A DNA stretch of 33,374 nt from an uncultured Bacteroidia bacterium (GTDB lineage: Bacteria > Bacteroidota > Bacteroidia > Bacteroidales > UBA932), in NCBI GenBank assembly GCA_902772985.1, contig CACYCP010000013.1, forward strand, positions 1-33,374. Reading direction: 5' to 3'. Below are positions 16,186 through 24,463 of the stretch, one piece after another. Under the pieces are notes generated by a model that did not search any database, was not told the origin of the DNA, and worked only from the letters and a program-made list of their open reading frames with translations. The translations under genes were made by a program, and so were the position numbers. Within the stretch, counting starts at the first letter, position 1. Each line of letters opens with the position of its first letter.

Positions 16186-17208
16186 ATGTTTGACGTAAAC
16201 GCTCATATACATACGCCCTATTCGTTCAGCGCGTTCGCTTCGGTGGACGAGGCTTTGGACCATGCGGCGGCCGAAGGTGTCAAGGTTGTGGGTATCAATG
16301 ATTTCTATTCGATGGACGGGTATGCTGCGTGGAAGGAGGGCTGTGCTGCAAGGGGGCTTTTCCCTTTGTTCGGGATAGAGTTCATTTCGCTGAATGCCGA
16401 AGACCAGGCCGCCGGCCTAAGGGTCAACGATCCCAATAATCCGGGACGGACCTATATCAGCGGCAAAGGCCTGGCCTGTCCGCCTGTTCTTTCCGGAGAA
16501 GCCTTGAGGCAATTGGAGGCAGTTAAGGCCGAATCCAACGCTCAGGTTGAAAGGATGTGCGAAAGGCTGAACCAGTGGCTGAAAGGGCAGGGAAGCACCA
16601 TCCAACTTGATTTTCAGGAAATTAAGGCCAAGCTTACGCAGGGTTCCGTCCGCGAGCGTCATCTGGCGAAAGCCCTTCGCATGGCGATGTACCCCGATTC
16701 TGATGAGCCTGCTAAAATAGAGAATGACCTTCGTTCCAAACTCCTGAAGGCCGGAGGCGCCGCCTTCGTGCCGGAGAGCCCCGAAGCCTTCCTTCCGATG
16801 GAAACCGTCCAGGGCATCATTGAAGCTGCCGGCGGCATTCCCACTTATCCTTTCCTGGCCGATGACGCCAAGGGCAATTTCACCGATTTCGAAGCCGACC
16901 TTCAGAAGGCGGCCGATATCCTGAAAAAACGGGGTTTCCGCAGCGTGGAATTCATAACCACCAGAAATACCACGGCCGTTCTGGAGCAGTATGCCGGATA
17001 TCTGGAGGACGAGGGCTTTATCGTGAGCTTCGGCTCGGAGCACAATACTCCGGCAATGGAGCCGGTGAAACTCCGCACCCGCGACGCGGAAGGCCTTTCC
17101 CCTAAGCTCAAGGCCATCAACTGGCGTGGCGCCTGTGCCATTGCCGCCCACCAGGCAGGGCTGGACAGCCTCGCTGCCGGTGAGGATTTAATTTTGTCAT
17201 CCTTATGA
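16186..17208 (+). CDS. PHP-domain-like protein
   Basis: 340 residues resembling the PHP metal-dependent phosphoesterase superfamily: the N-terminus NAHIHTPYSFS supplies the His7-X-His9 pair, GIEFIS matches the conserved Glu motif, and FGSEHNTP near the end matches the late His motif. Two usual ligands look altered: the TDH loop reads GINDFYSMDG and the later HP reads YP. Activity with a full metal centre is therefore uncertain. A region around residues 100-190 forms an insertion of helices. It starts 142 bases after E1, with palindromic element B between, and its TGA overlaps the next ATG as ATGA, so its role is probably in the same deoxysugar pathway. Exact function unknown. Confidence 0.75.
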   Translation: MFDVNAHIHTPYSFSAFASVDEALDHAAAEGVKVVGINDFYSMDGYAAWKEGCAARGLFPLFGIEFISLNAEDQAAGLRVNDPNNPGRTYISGKGLACPPVLSGEALRQLEAVKAESNAQVERMCERLNQWLKGQGSTIQLDFQEIKAKLTQGSVRERHLAKALRMAMYPDSDEPAKIENDLRSKLLKAGGAAFVPESPEAFLPMETVQGIIEAAGGIPTYPFLADDAKGNFTDFEADLQKAADILKKRGFRSVEFITTRNTTAVLEQYAGYLEDEGFIVSFGSEHNTPAMEPVKLRTRDAEGLSPKLKAINWRGACAIAAHQAGLDSLAAGEDLILSSL

Positions 17209-19139
17209 ACACATTAGAACAACTTGTATCCATTTCCCGCAAGTACGGTGCGGATGCGCGTTACGTTATTGCCGGAGGCGGCAATACCTCGTATAAAAAC
17301 GAAAAAAATCTCTGGGTGAAGGCTAGCGGATGCGCTTTGGCGACCATCGGCGAAGACGGATTCGCCATCCTGGACCGCGAGAAGCTTGCGCCTATGGGGG
17401 AGAAGGTCTATAGTTCCGATTCCAAGGAGCGCGAAGCCCAGGTGAAGGAAGACCTTTATGCTGCCTGCATCACCAAGGACAGGCGTCCCAGCGTGGAGAC
17501 TTCCCTTCACGACTGCATGGATTTCGCCTTCGTGGTGCACCTGCATCCTACACTGGTCAATGCCCTTATGTGCTCGGCCCAGGCCGCTGAAAAATGCGCT
17601 GAACTCTTTCCGGATGCCCTTTACATCGAGTACACGGACCCGGGCTATACCCTTTTCAGGAAGGTGTATGACCGGATCAAGGCCTACGAGGCCGCCTATG
17701 GAAAGCAGCCGCAGCTGATTTTCCTGCAGAATCACGGCATTTTCGTTGCTGCTGACAGCTGCGAGGAAATAGATGCAATTTATGCCTCGGTGATGGCAAA
17801 ACTTGAGGCCTGCGCTCCTGCACTTCCCGAAGGTGATGCACCGGTGGATGCCTCCGTCACGGATTTCATTCCGGTGGTAAGGCAAATCCTTTCCCGCGAA
17901 GGAAGGGGCCTTAAAACGCTCAAAATTACCTCCAATGCTTTGGCTGACTGGGCTTTGGCTCATCCGAAGGCCGTCGGCGTTCCCTTCTCGCCGGATATCA
18001 TAGTCTATTGCAAGAGTGACTATCTTGTGCTTGATGCCGACGTGGCTCAGGCCCAGGAGAAGATAGAGGCTTATGTCAAATCCCACGGCTATACGCCTAA
18101 GGTTCTGCTGGTCAAGGGTATCGGCCTTGTGGCGGTGGGAGACCATGCCAAGAATGCCGAAATCATTTCTGAGGTGTTCCTGGATGCCATAAAGATAGCT
18201 TTCTATGCGCAGGCCTTCTGCGGAGAGCACGCGATGGAGCCGGCCTGGATCCGGTTCATCGACACTTGGGAGGTGGAAAATTATCGCCGCAAGGTTGCCG
18301 CGGGCGCTTCTGCCGGCCGGGTGGAAGGAAAGACCATCATCGTTACCGGCGCTGCCCAGGGCTTCGGCGAGGGCATAGCCCGCTGCCTGATGGAGCAGGG
18401 CGCCAACATCGTGGTGGCCGACCTTAACGACGTGGCGGGCACCCAGACAGCCGCAAACCTAAATTCCATCGGCAAGAACAACCGCGCCATCTTCGTCAAG
18501 ACCAATGTGGCCGATATGGACAGCCTCCAGAACCTGATGAAGGAGACCGTATGCGCTTTCGGCGCCTTGGATGTATTCGTTTCCAACGCCGGAGTGCTTC
18601 GTGCAGGCGGGCTGGATGCAATGACGCCGGAGAACTTCGAGTTCGTGACCAAGATTAATTACAACGCCTATTTCTTCTGCGCAAAGGTTGCTTCGCACAT
18701 AATGAAACTGGAAACCGCTGCCGATCCGGATTATTTTGCCGATATCGTCCAGGTGAACAGCAAGAGCGGCCTCCGTGGCTCAAAAGCCAATTTCGCATAC
18801 GCCGGAGGCAAGTTCGGCGGCATTGGCCTCACCCAGAGTTTCGCCCTGGAACTGGCTCCTTTCCGTGTGAAAGTGAATAGCATCTGTCCCGGAAACTTCT
18901 ATGACGGACCGCTGTGGAGCAATCCGGAAAACGGTCTTTTCGTGCAGTATCTGGCCGCAGGCAAGGTGCCCGGAGCCAAGACCGTGCAGGACGTTAAGGA
19001 TTATTATCTGGCCCAGGTGCCAATGCGCAAGGGATGCAACCCTGCCGATGTCACCAAGGCCATACTCTATGCCATAGAGCAAACCGGCGAAACCGGCCAG
19101 GCTATTCCCGTGACCGGCGGCCAGGTAATGCTTGCCTAA
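17205..19139 (+). CDS. Bifunctional class II aldolase / short-chain dehydrogenase
   Basis: 644 residues with two enzymes. Residues 1 to about 370 form a class II aldolase: AGGGNTSYK, the catalytic-Glu segment VETSLHDCMD, zinc ligands in HLHP and NHGIF. Residues from about 375 form an SDR: cofactor motif TGAAQGFGEG, SNAG, a serine in VNSKSG, Tyr532 and Lys536 in YAGGK. The architecture matches the RhaEW-type fusion, where rhamnulose 1-phosphate is cleaved to dihydroxyacetone phosphate and L-lactaldehyde and the SDR half oxidises lactaldehyde, though at 644 it is shorter than the 680-700 usual elsewhere. Its partner kinase is probably rhaB at the head of this array. The stop overlaps that of thrA on the other strand. 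Confidence 0.85.
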   Translation: MNTLEQLVSISRKYGADARYVIAGGGNTSYKNEKNLWVKASGCALATIGEDGFAILDREKLAPMGEKVYSSDSKEREAQVKEDLYAACITKDRRPSVETSLHDCMDFAFVVHLHPTLVNALMCSAQAAEKCAELFPDALYIEYTDPGYTLFRKVYDRIKAYEAAYGKQPQLIFLQNHGIFVAADSCEEIDAIYASVMAKLEACAPALPEGDAPVDASVTDFIPVVRQILSREGRGLKTLKITSNALADWALAHPKAVGVPFSPDIIVYCKSDYLVLDADVAQAQEKIEAYVKSHGYTPKVLLVKGIGLVAVGDHAKNAEIISEVFLDAIKIAFYAQAFCGEHAMEPAWIRFIDTWEVENYRRKVAAGASAGRVEGKTIIVTGAAQGFGEGIARCLMEQGANIVVADLNDVAGTQTAANLNSIGKNNRAIFVKTNVADMDSLQNLMKETVCAFGALDVFVSNAGVLRAGGLDAMTPENFEFVTKINYNAYFFCAKVASHIMKLETAADPDYFADIVQVNSKSGLRGSKANFAYAGGKFGGIGLTQSFALELAPFRVKVNSICPGNFYDGPLWSNPENGLFVQYLAAGKVPGAKTVQDVKDYYLAQVPMRKGCNPADVTKAILYAIEQTGETGQAIPVTGGQVMLA

Positions 19140-21499
19140 AGCGAGAGCACAATATCATTCAGGAGTCCGCCGGCGGTCTGACGCGTTCCGGCGCCGGCTC
19201 CTTGTATGAGCATGGGGGAAGGGTAGTCCCCGGTAGTGATGAGGATGGCATTGTCGGTGCCGCGAAGGGCAAAGAGCGGGCTGTCAATCCCGACTTCCTG
19301 CAAACCCACGCGGGCATGGCCCTGGGCATCTACCGAAGCCACATAGCGAAGTTTTCGTCCTGCAGCCGCCGCTGCCGCATAGCGCTCTGCGATATCGGCC
19401 GGGATGGGCTCCAGCGTTACCTGCTCCTCTTCCAGGGGGATGCCGGTCTGACGGCACAGAATGAGGATTTTACGAAGGACATCCTTGCCGCTCAGGTCTA
19501 TGGAAGGGTCCGGTTCGGTGTAACCTTTAACGCGGGCATCTTCTACAAGGGCATCGAAGTCGTGACCTTTGTAATTGTCCAACAAGTAGTTGAGGGTGCC
19601 GGAGAGGACGGCCTCCATTCGTACCAGGGTGTCGCCGCTCTGGACTACGCGGTCCAGCGTTACCAGCACCGGCAGTGCGGCCCCGGCCGTTGTCTCGTAG
19701 CGGAGGGAAACCCCGCATCGCTGAGCCTCGCGCTGGAGACTGCGGAACTGGTCGTAGGTGCCCGAGAAGGGGATTTTATTGCAGGCCACAATGCTGAAAC
19801 CGCTGTGGAAAAGATCCGGATAGCGGAAGCCTATATCCTCGCTGGCCGTACAGTCGATGAAAATGGGATTCTCCAGCGACAGGGCGCACAGGGCGTCCGG
19901 ATAAGAACCGGGGCTACCTTCGGCAAGCAGTTCAGCTGCACGGGAGAGGTCCAGGCCTTCAGTATCAATTACATAGCGTTTCGAATTGGCAAGGCCGCAC
20001 AGGCGCAGCTGTTTGCCGGAGCGTTTGGCAATGGCATCGGCATTGTCCCGGAGCATATCCACAAGGGCTTTTCCCACGCGGCCATAACCGGCGATGAAAA
20101 GCGGAATCACCTGGGTGTCAAACTTGTCGAAGAATTCGTGGTGTATGGCGCGTATGGCTTCATCGGCCCGGGAAGAGGGGACTATGACGGAGATGTTCCG
20201 CTCCGATGAGCCTTGTGCGGTGGCGCGTACAGGGATGCTGTGGCGGCCCAGTGCGGCGAGCATTCCGCCGGTGGCACCGCTGTGGCCCAGAATGTCATCA
20301 CCAATGACGCACACTATGGAAAAACCTGTTTCCACCTTCAACGGATTCAGTTTCCCGAGGGAAATTTCGTAGGCAAAACACTCGTCGGCGGCTTTGCGGG
20401 CGCGCTCTGAATCGGCCTCCGAGATGGCTATGCACATGGAATGGACCGAGGAGGCCTGGGTGATGAGGATAATGTTGATGCCTTCGCGGGAAAGCGCGTC
20501 GAAAAGGCGGGAGCTTACCCCCGGAACGCCCACCATTCCGCTGCCCTCCAGCGATACGAGGGCAATGCCTTCGGAATTCGCAATGCCTATCACTCCGCCC
20601 CTGGAGTGCGGGGGATTCTTCTCTACCAGGGTTCCTGGGTCTTCAGGGTGGAAGGTGTCCTTGACATAGATGGGTATGCCTTCGGCCACTACGGGCTGGA
20701 TGGTGGGAGGATAAATCACCTTCGCGCCGAAATGGGAGAGTTCCTGGGCTGCCCGGTAGGAGATGTTGGGGATGGGCCTGGCCGTGGGAACCACCTTAGG
20801 GTGGGCGGTCATGATGCCGGGGACATCGGTCCAGATCTCTACACGGCGAGCTTGGATGCCAACGGCAACCAAGGCAGCTGTATAGTCCGAACCGCCCCGT
20901 CCCAGAGTGGCTGTACGGCCGTTTTCGTCGGAGCCGATGAAGCCGGGAATAATGAATAATTCCGCTCTGGGATGGGCATCGACGGCCTTGCGGACGCGGG
21001 AATAAGTCTCGCCGCTGAGGACCACTCCATCGACCCCGACTTTCACCAGGGTTCTGGCGTCCAGCCAGCGCACCGCTGTTCCAAGGGAAAGGAACTTGTC
21101 GGTGAGGATGCGGGTAGAGAGCAGTTCTCCGTAACTTTCTATGGCGCTCAGGCTGGTAGGGGAGAGTTCGCCCACCAGGAAAACGCCCTGGGTAAGGGCC
21201 TCGAGCTCCTCAAAGAGGGTATCCACGGCCGTCCGTGTTTTGCTCCGGTAACCTTCCGGAAGGAGTCCTTCCACAATGCTTATGTGCCTTTCACGAAGCC
21301 GGTCAAGTTCCTCCTTGTATTCTTTCTGGCGGCGTGCGGCAAGGTTTCCGATGCGGATAAGCGTGTCGGTACAGCCGCTGATGGCAGAGCTTACCACAAT
21401 GGTGCGGTCTTTTTCCAGGGCCTTTTTAACTATTTTTATCACTTGCAGCATTGCGGCTGCGTCGGCGACGGAAGTTCCGCCGAATTTGAGTACTTGCAT
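19136..21499 (-). CDS. thrA: Bifunctional aspartate kinase / homoserine dehydrogenase
   Basis: First and third steps from aspartate to homoserine. The aspartate kinase half (residues 1 to about 455) starts KFGGTSVADAAAML and has the kinase loop GRTATLGRGGSDYTAAL and two ACT-like regulatory stretches (ALVSLEGSGMVGVPGVSSRL; FSIVCVIGDDILG). The homoserine dehydrogenase half starts with the NAD fold FIAGYGRVGKALVDML and has EAVLSGTLNYLLDNY and GYTEPDPSIDLSGKDV. Length 787 is near the usual 810-820. It lies 3 bases after metX, making it the last gene of the methionine operon and the source of homoserine for MetX. Confidence 0.95.
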   Translation of the reverse strand: MQVLKFGGTSVADAAAMLQVIKIVKKALEKDRTIVVSSAISGCTDTLIRIGNLAARRQKEYKEELDRLRERHISIVEGLLPEGYRSKTRTAVDTLFEELEALTQGVFLVGELSPTSLSAIESYGELLSTRILTDKFLSLGTAVRWLDARTLVKVGVDGVVLSGETYSRVRKAVDAHPRAELFIIPGFIGSDENGRTATLGRGGSDYTAALVAVGIQARRVEIWTDVPGIMTAHPKVVPTARPIPNISYRAAQELSHFGAKVIYPPTIQPVVAEGIPIYVKDTFHPEDPGTLVEKNPPHSRGGVIGIANSEGIALVSLEGSGMVGVPGVSSRLFDALSREGINIILITQASSVHSMCIAISEADSERARKAADECFAYEISLGKLNPLKVETGFSIVCVIGDDILGHSGATGGMLAALGRHSIPVRATAQGSSERNISVIVPSSRADEAIRAIHHEFFDKFDTQVIPLFIAGYGRVGKALVDMLRDNADAIAKRSGKQLRLCGLANSKRYVIDTEGLDLSRAAELLAEGSPGSYPDALCALSLENPIFIDCTASEDIGFRYPDLFHSGFSIVACNKIPFSGTYDQFRSLQREAQRCGVSLRYETTAGAALPVLVTLDRVVQSGDTLVRMEAVLSGTLNYLLDNYKGHDFDALVEDARVKGYTEPDPSIDLSGKDVLRKILILCRQTGIPLEEEQVTLEPIPADIAERYAAAAAAGRKLRYVASVDAQGHARVGLQEVGIDSPLFALRGTDNAILITTGDYPSPMLIQGAGAGTRQTAGGLLNDIVLSL

Positions 21500-21502
21500 A
21501 AT

Positions 21503-22498
21503 CTAATTCAATAATATGGCCGATAATTTGGCCGTTTCAAGCAGGAAGCCGTCGTGGCCGAAGTCGGAATGGATTTCTACGTATCTGGCACCGGGAATCC
21601 AGGCAGTCCACTGCTTTCCTTCTACCGGCGGGAAAATGAGGTCCGAGTCCACCGCTACCACCGTAACGGCGGACTTTATGCCCTGGAGGGCTTTCTGCAC
21701 CCCGCCCCGGTTCCGTCCGGCATTGTGGCTGTCCAGTCCCCAGCACAGGGCATAATAGGAATAGGCGTCAAAATTGCGCCGTACCAGTTTTTCGCCCTGG
21801 TAACGCTCGTAGGAGGCTACCCGTCCGGCAAAGAGGGTGTCGGGATCCTCTTCGGCCTGGGTAAGGCCATAGCCGTGGAAACTGCGGTAGCTTATGAGAG
21901 CCTGTGCGCGGGCGCATTTCAGCCCTGCAGTACCTCCGTTAATGTCTTTGGCTTCCCGGAAAGAGGGATCGGCCTCCAGAGCCATCCGCTGGGCTTCAAC
22001 CGTGGCACCCAGGAAAGGGGAGATGCGGGGTGCCGTGCACAGGAAGGCGCAGCGGGCAAAGCGCTCCGGCTCGATAATGGCCCATTCGATGGCGTGGAAG
22101 CCTCCGTTGGAGGCGCCTATCAGCAGGTCTATCTTCTCGATTCCTAAGTATTTGCGCACTTCGATAAGGGCGCTCACCGTGTCCCGTATGGTAACTTTTG
22201 GAAAGTCCAGGAGCCAGGGCTTTCCGCTTTCAGGATTCTCCAGCGCCGGGCTCTCCGAGCCGTAGGCCGACCCCAGCATGTTCACGCATACCACGCGGTT
22301 TTTTTCTGTATCGATGGCTTTGCCCGGTCCCACCATCTCCGGCCACCAGTCTTCGGGATTGCTGTTGGCGGTGAGTGCGTGACAAATCCAGATTACCTTT
22401 CCCGATTTTGCGGGGGAGGTATGGAAGACTATGCGTGCATCTTTCAAAAGCCCGCCTGCTTCCAGTTTAAGAGTCCTTTTTATTTGATGTTTAATCAT
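21503..22498 (-). CDS. metX: Homoserine O-acetyltransferase (MetX family)
   Basis: Alpha/beta-hydrolase-fold acyltransferase that acetylates homoserine. The N-terminal half has HALTANSNPEDWWPEMVGPG and VVCVNMLGSAYGSESP (family oxyanion region). The probable triad is Ser130 in GASNGG, Asp286 in VDSDLIFPP and His315 in GHDGFL. The nucleophile elbow differs from the GGSMGG usual in MetX. Length 331 is slightly short. Its ATG overlaps the metY TGA (ATGA) and thrA follows 3 bases on. A succinyl instead of acetyl donor cannot be excluded by eye, but the MetY partner takes O-acetylhomoserine. Confidence 0.88.
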   Translation of the reverse strand: MIKHQIKRTLKLEAGGLLKDARIVFHTSPAKSGKVIWICHALTANSNPEDWWPEMVGPGKAIDTEKNRVVCVNMLGSAYGSESPALENPESGKPWLLDFPKVTIRDTVSALIEVRKYLGIEKIDLLIGASNGGFHAIEWAIIEPERFARCAFLCTAPRISPFLGATVEAQRMALEADPSFREAKDINGGTAGLKCARAQALISYRSFHGYGLTQAEEDPDTLFAGRVASYERYQGEKLVRRNFDAYSYYALCWGLDSHNAGRNRGGVQKALQGIKSAVTVVAVDSDLIFPPVEGKQWTAWIPGARYVEIHSDFGHDGFLLETAKLSAILLN

Positions 22499-23775
22499 TT
22501 TCCTGCGTTTTCAAGTGCCTGTTCAAGGTCGGCAATAATATCCTGGGGGCTTTCCAGGCCGATGCTCAGGCGAATCAGGTCCGGGGCTATGCCTGCGGCG
22601 CGAAGCTGCTCGTCGCTAAGCTGGCGGTGAGTATGGGATGCCGGATGCAGGACGCAACTGTGGCAATCGGCAACGTGGGTTTCGATGGTGATAAGGCGGA
22701 GGGCATCCAGGAAACGCTGGTCGAAGGCCCTGCCTCCTTTAAGCCCCAGGCACATTACGCCACTGCATCCGTCCGGGAGATATTTGGCTGCCAGGGAGTG
22801 CTGAGGGCTGCTTTCAAGGCCGGGATAATGAACCCAGGCCACTTCGGGACGCTGCTCCAGCCACTGCGCCACTTTCAGGGCGCTGCTGCTGTGGCGGGCC
22901 ATCCTTAAATGAAGTGTCTGAAGGCCAAGGTGCAGGTAGAAGGCGTTTTGGGGGCTTTGGGAAGAGCCCAGGTCACGCATAAGATGAGTGGTGGCCTTAA
23001 CTATATATGCCGCCTTGCCGAACTTTTTGCTGTAAGTGAGGCCGTGGTAGGACTCGTCAGGGGTGGTGAGGCCGGGAAAACGCTCCGGGTAGCGCTCCCA
23101 GGGGAAGTTGCCGCTGTCCACCACGGCTCCGCCCACGCTCACACCGTGTCCGTCAATGTATTTGGTGGTGGAATGGGTGACGATATCGGCCCCCCATTCG
23201 AAGGGGCGGCAAAGGAAGGGGGTGGGGAATGTGTTGTCCAAAATGAGCGGCCGGCCGTTTTTGTGCGCGACGGCGGCCCAGCGCTCGATGTCCAGTACCT
23301 CTACGCCGGGGTTGGAAAGGCTTTCCCCGAAGATGAGCTTGGTGTTGGGGCGTATGGCTGCCTGGATTTCATCGTCAGTGGCGTCGGCCTTAATGAAACT
23401 GATATCTATGCCAAGCTGTTTCAGGCTCACACCCAGAAGGTTGAAGGTGCCCCCATAGATGTTGTTGGCTGCGATGATATGGTCTCCGGCGCCGGCTATG
23501 TTCAGGCAGGCGAACAGGTTGGCTGCCTGGCCGGAAGAGGTGAGGATGGCCCCTGCACCGCCTTCCAGGCTGTTAATCTGGGCGGCAACGGCATCTACGG
23601 TGGGGTTTTGCAGCCTGGTATAGAAATAGCCGCTGTCTTCCAGGTCGAAGAGCCGGGCCATCTGGTCGGAAGTCTCATATTTGAAGGTGGTACTTTGGAT
23701 GATGGGGAGCTGACGGGGCTCTCCCTTTCCGGGATTGTATCCTGCATGTACGCAACGAGTGTCCAACTTTGCCAT
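22495..23775 (-). CDS. metY: O-acetylhomoserine sulfhydrylase
   Basis: PLP enzyme converting O-acetylhomoserine and sulfide to homocysteine. The start MAKLDTRCVHAGYNPGKGEPRQLPI is typical of the long (about 425-residue) MetY branch of the Cys/Met metabolism family. The SGQAANLFACLNIAGAGDHII segment binds the cofactor phosphate, and the Schiff-base lysine is K205 in THSTTKYIDGHG. The late segment SIGLES is conserved. First gene of metY-metX-thrA, with a consensus promoter and only a 19-base leader, so no room for a SAM riboswitch; a palindrome beyond the -33 suggests control by the divergent Lrp-type regulator. Confidence 0.94.
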   Translation of the reverse strand: MAKLDTRCVHAGYNPGKGEPRQLPIIQSTTFKYETSDQMARLFDLEDSGYFYTRLQNPTVDAVAAQINSLEGGAGAILTSSGQAANLFACLNIAGAGDHIIAANNIYGGTFNLLGVSLKQLGIDISFIKADATDDEIQAAIRPNTKLIFGESLSNPGVEVLDIERWAAVAHKNGRPLILDNTFPTPFLCRPFEWGADIVTHSTTKYIDGHGVSVGGAVVDSGNFPWERYPERFPGLTTPDESYHGLTYSKKFGKAAYIVKATTHLMRDLGSSQSPQNAFYLHLGLQTLHLRMARHSSSALKVAQWLEQRPEVAWVHYPGLESSPQHSLAAKYLPDGCSGVMCLGLKGGRAFDQRFLDALRLITIETHVADCHSCVLHPASHTHRQLSDEQLRAAGIAPDLIRLSIGLESPQDIIADLEQALENAGK

Positions 23776-23798
23776 AATTCTAATGTGTTTTTACATGA

Positions 23799-23829
23799 CA
23801 AAGTTAAAATGCATAGAAATATTATACAA
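23799..23829 (-). promoter_or_regulatory. Promoter of the metY-metX-thrA operon
   Basis: Minus-strand TTG (23829-23827), a 20-bp spacer and TAACTTTG (23806-23799) match the consensus exactly. The predicted start is near 23794. Confidence 0.82.
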
Positions 23830-23836
23830 GAAATTT

Positions 23837-23866
23837 GTAAAACTTAGAAGAATATTCTAAATTTAC
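23837..23866. promoter_or_regulatory. Palindrome, candidate Lrp-family operator
   Basis: TTAGAA (23844-23849) and TTCTAA (23855-23860) are perfect inverted arms about a 5-base AT-rich centre. The symmetry extends outward to GTAAA/TTTAC with one extra base on the left. It sits just upstream of the metY -33 (centre about -58) and next to the regulator's own promoter (centre about -50), as an autoregulated dual-control site would. Confidence 0.6.
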
Positions 23867-23888
23867 CTCCATAAACAGAATTATTGAT

Positions 23889-23896
23889 TAATTTTG
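23889..23896 (+). promoter_or_regulatory. Probable -7 box of the Lrp-type regulator gene
   Basis: TAATTTTG matches the -7 consensus; the triplet 20 bp upstream (CCT, 23866-23868) is a poor -33 and touches the palindrome. The expected start near 23901 gives a 20-base leader. Confidence 0.6.
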
Positions 23897-23920
23897 GCCG
23901 GAATATAGTGCCCAAAAAGA

Positions 23921-24397
23921 ATGAGTGCCATGACAGAGACAAGCCTCGATGCCATCGATTTGCAAATCCTGCGTGCCCTGCAGGAGAATGCCAGGCTCAC
24001 CACCAAGGAGCTCGCTGCGCGCGTGAACCTTTCCACAACTCCGGTATTCGAACGTCACCGCCGCCTGGAAAAGGCAGGGTATATTCTGCGCTATGCCGCG
24101 GTACTGGATGCGCAGAAACTTGGCCGCGGTTTCACGGTCTTTTGCTCCGTCAAACTCAAGCAGATGAACCGCAGCGTGGCCAGGGACTTCATTTCCGTGA
24201 TCAAAGACATTCCCCAGGTGGCCGAATGCTACAACATCTCCGGGGAATACGACTACCTCCTGAAGATTCAGGCCCCGGACATGAAGTATTACAATGAATT
24301 CATCATCAACGTCCTTGGCACCATCGACTCCATCGGCTCCATCCTTTCCTCTTTCGTAATGGACGAAATCAAGAATACCCACGGCATTTATTTATAA
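23921..24397 (+). CDS. Lrp/AsnC-family transcriptional regulator
   Basis: 158 residues. The N-terminal helix-turn-helix is LDAIDLQILRALQENARLTTKELAARVNLSTTPVFERHRRLEKAGYI (quoted by its ends: LDAID at about 9 to GYI at about 55), the standard AsnC-type DNA-binding domain. The C-terminal ligand-binding RAM domain holds FTVFCSVKL, VAECYNISGEYDYLLKI and a final FVMDEIK. An alternative start at ATG 23930 (MTETSLDAIDL) would remove three residues. It is divergent from the methionine operon across a palindrome, so it probably senses an amino acid, perhaps methionine or a branched-chain one, and controls metY and itself; that ligand is inference. Confidence 0.92.
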   Translation: MSAMTETSLDAIDLQILRALQENARLTTKELAARVNLSTTPVFERHRRLEKAGYILRYAAVLDAQKLGRGFTVFCSVKLKQMNRSVARDFISVIKDIPQVAECYNISGEYDYLLKIQAPDMKYYNEFIINVLGTIDSIGSILSSFVMDEIKNTHGIYL

Positions 24398-24409
24398 TAG
24401 GGTCGGGCT

Positions 24410-24440
24410 TTGCTTTTTACGGCTAAAAACTGTAACTTTG
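24410..24440 (+). promoter_or_regulatory. Promoter of the dehydrogenase-aldolase pair
   Basis: TTG at 24410-24412, a 20-bp spacer and TAACTTTG at 24433-24440 match the consensus exactly. A start near 24445 gives a 19-base leader. Confidence 0.82.
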
Positions 24441-24463
24441 AAGGATAAAGTTAACACGCAGTT

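Noticed and set aside
23776..23800. SAM riboswitch before metY
   Set aside because: The consensus promoter leaves only about 19 bases of leader, far too short for any SAM aptamer.
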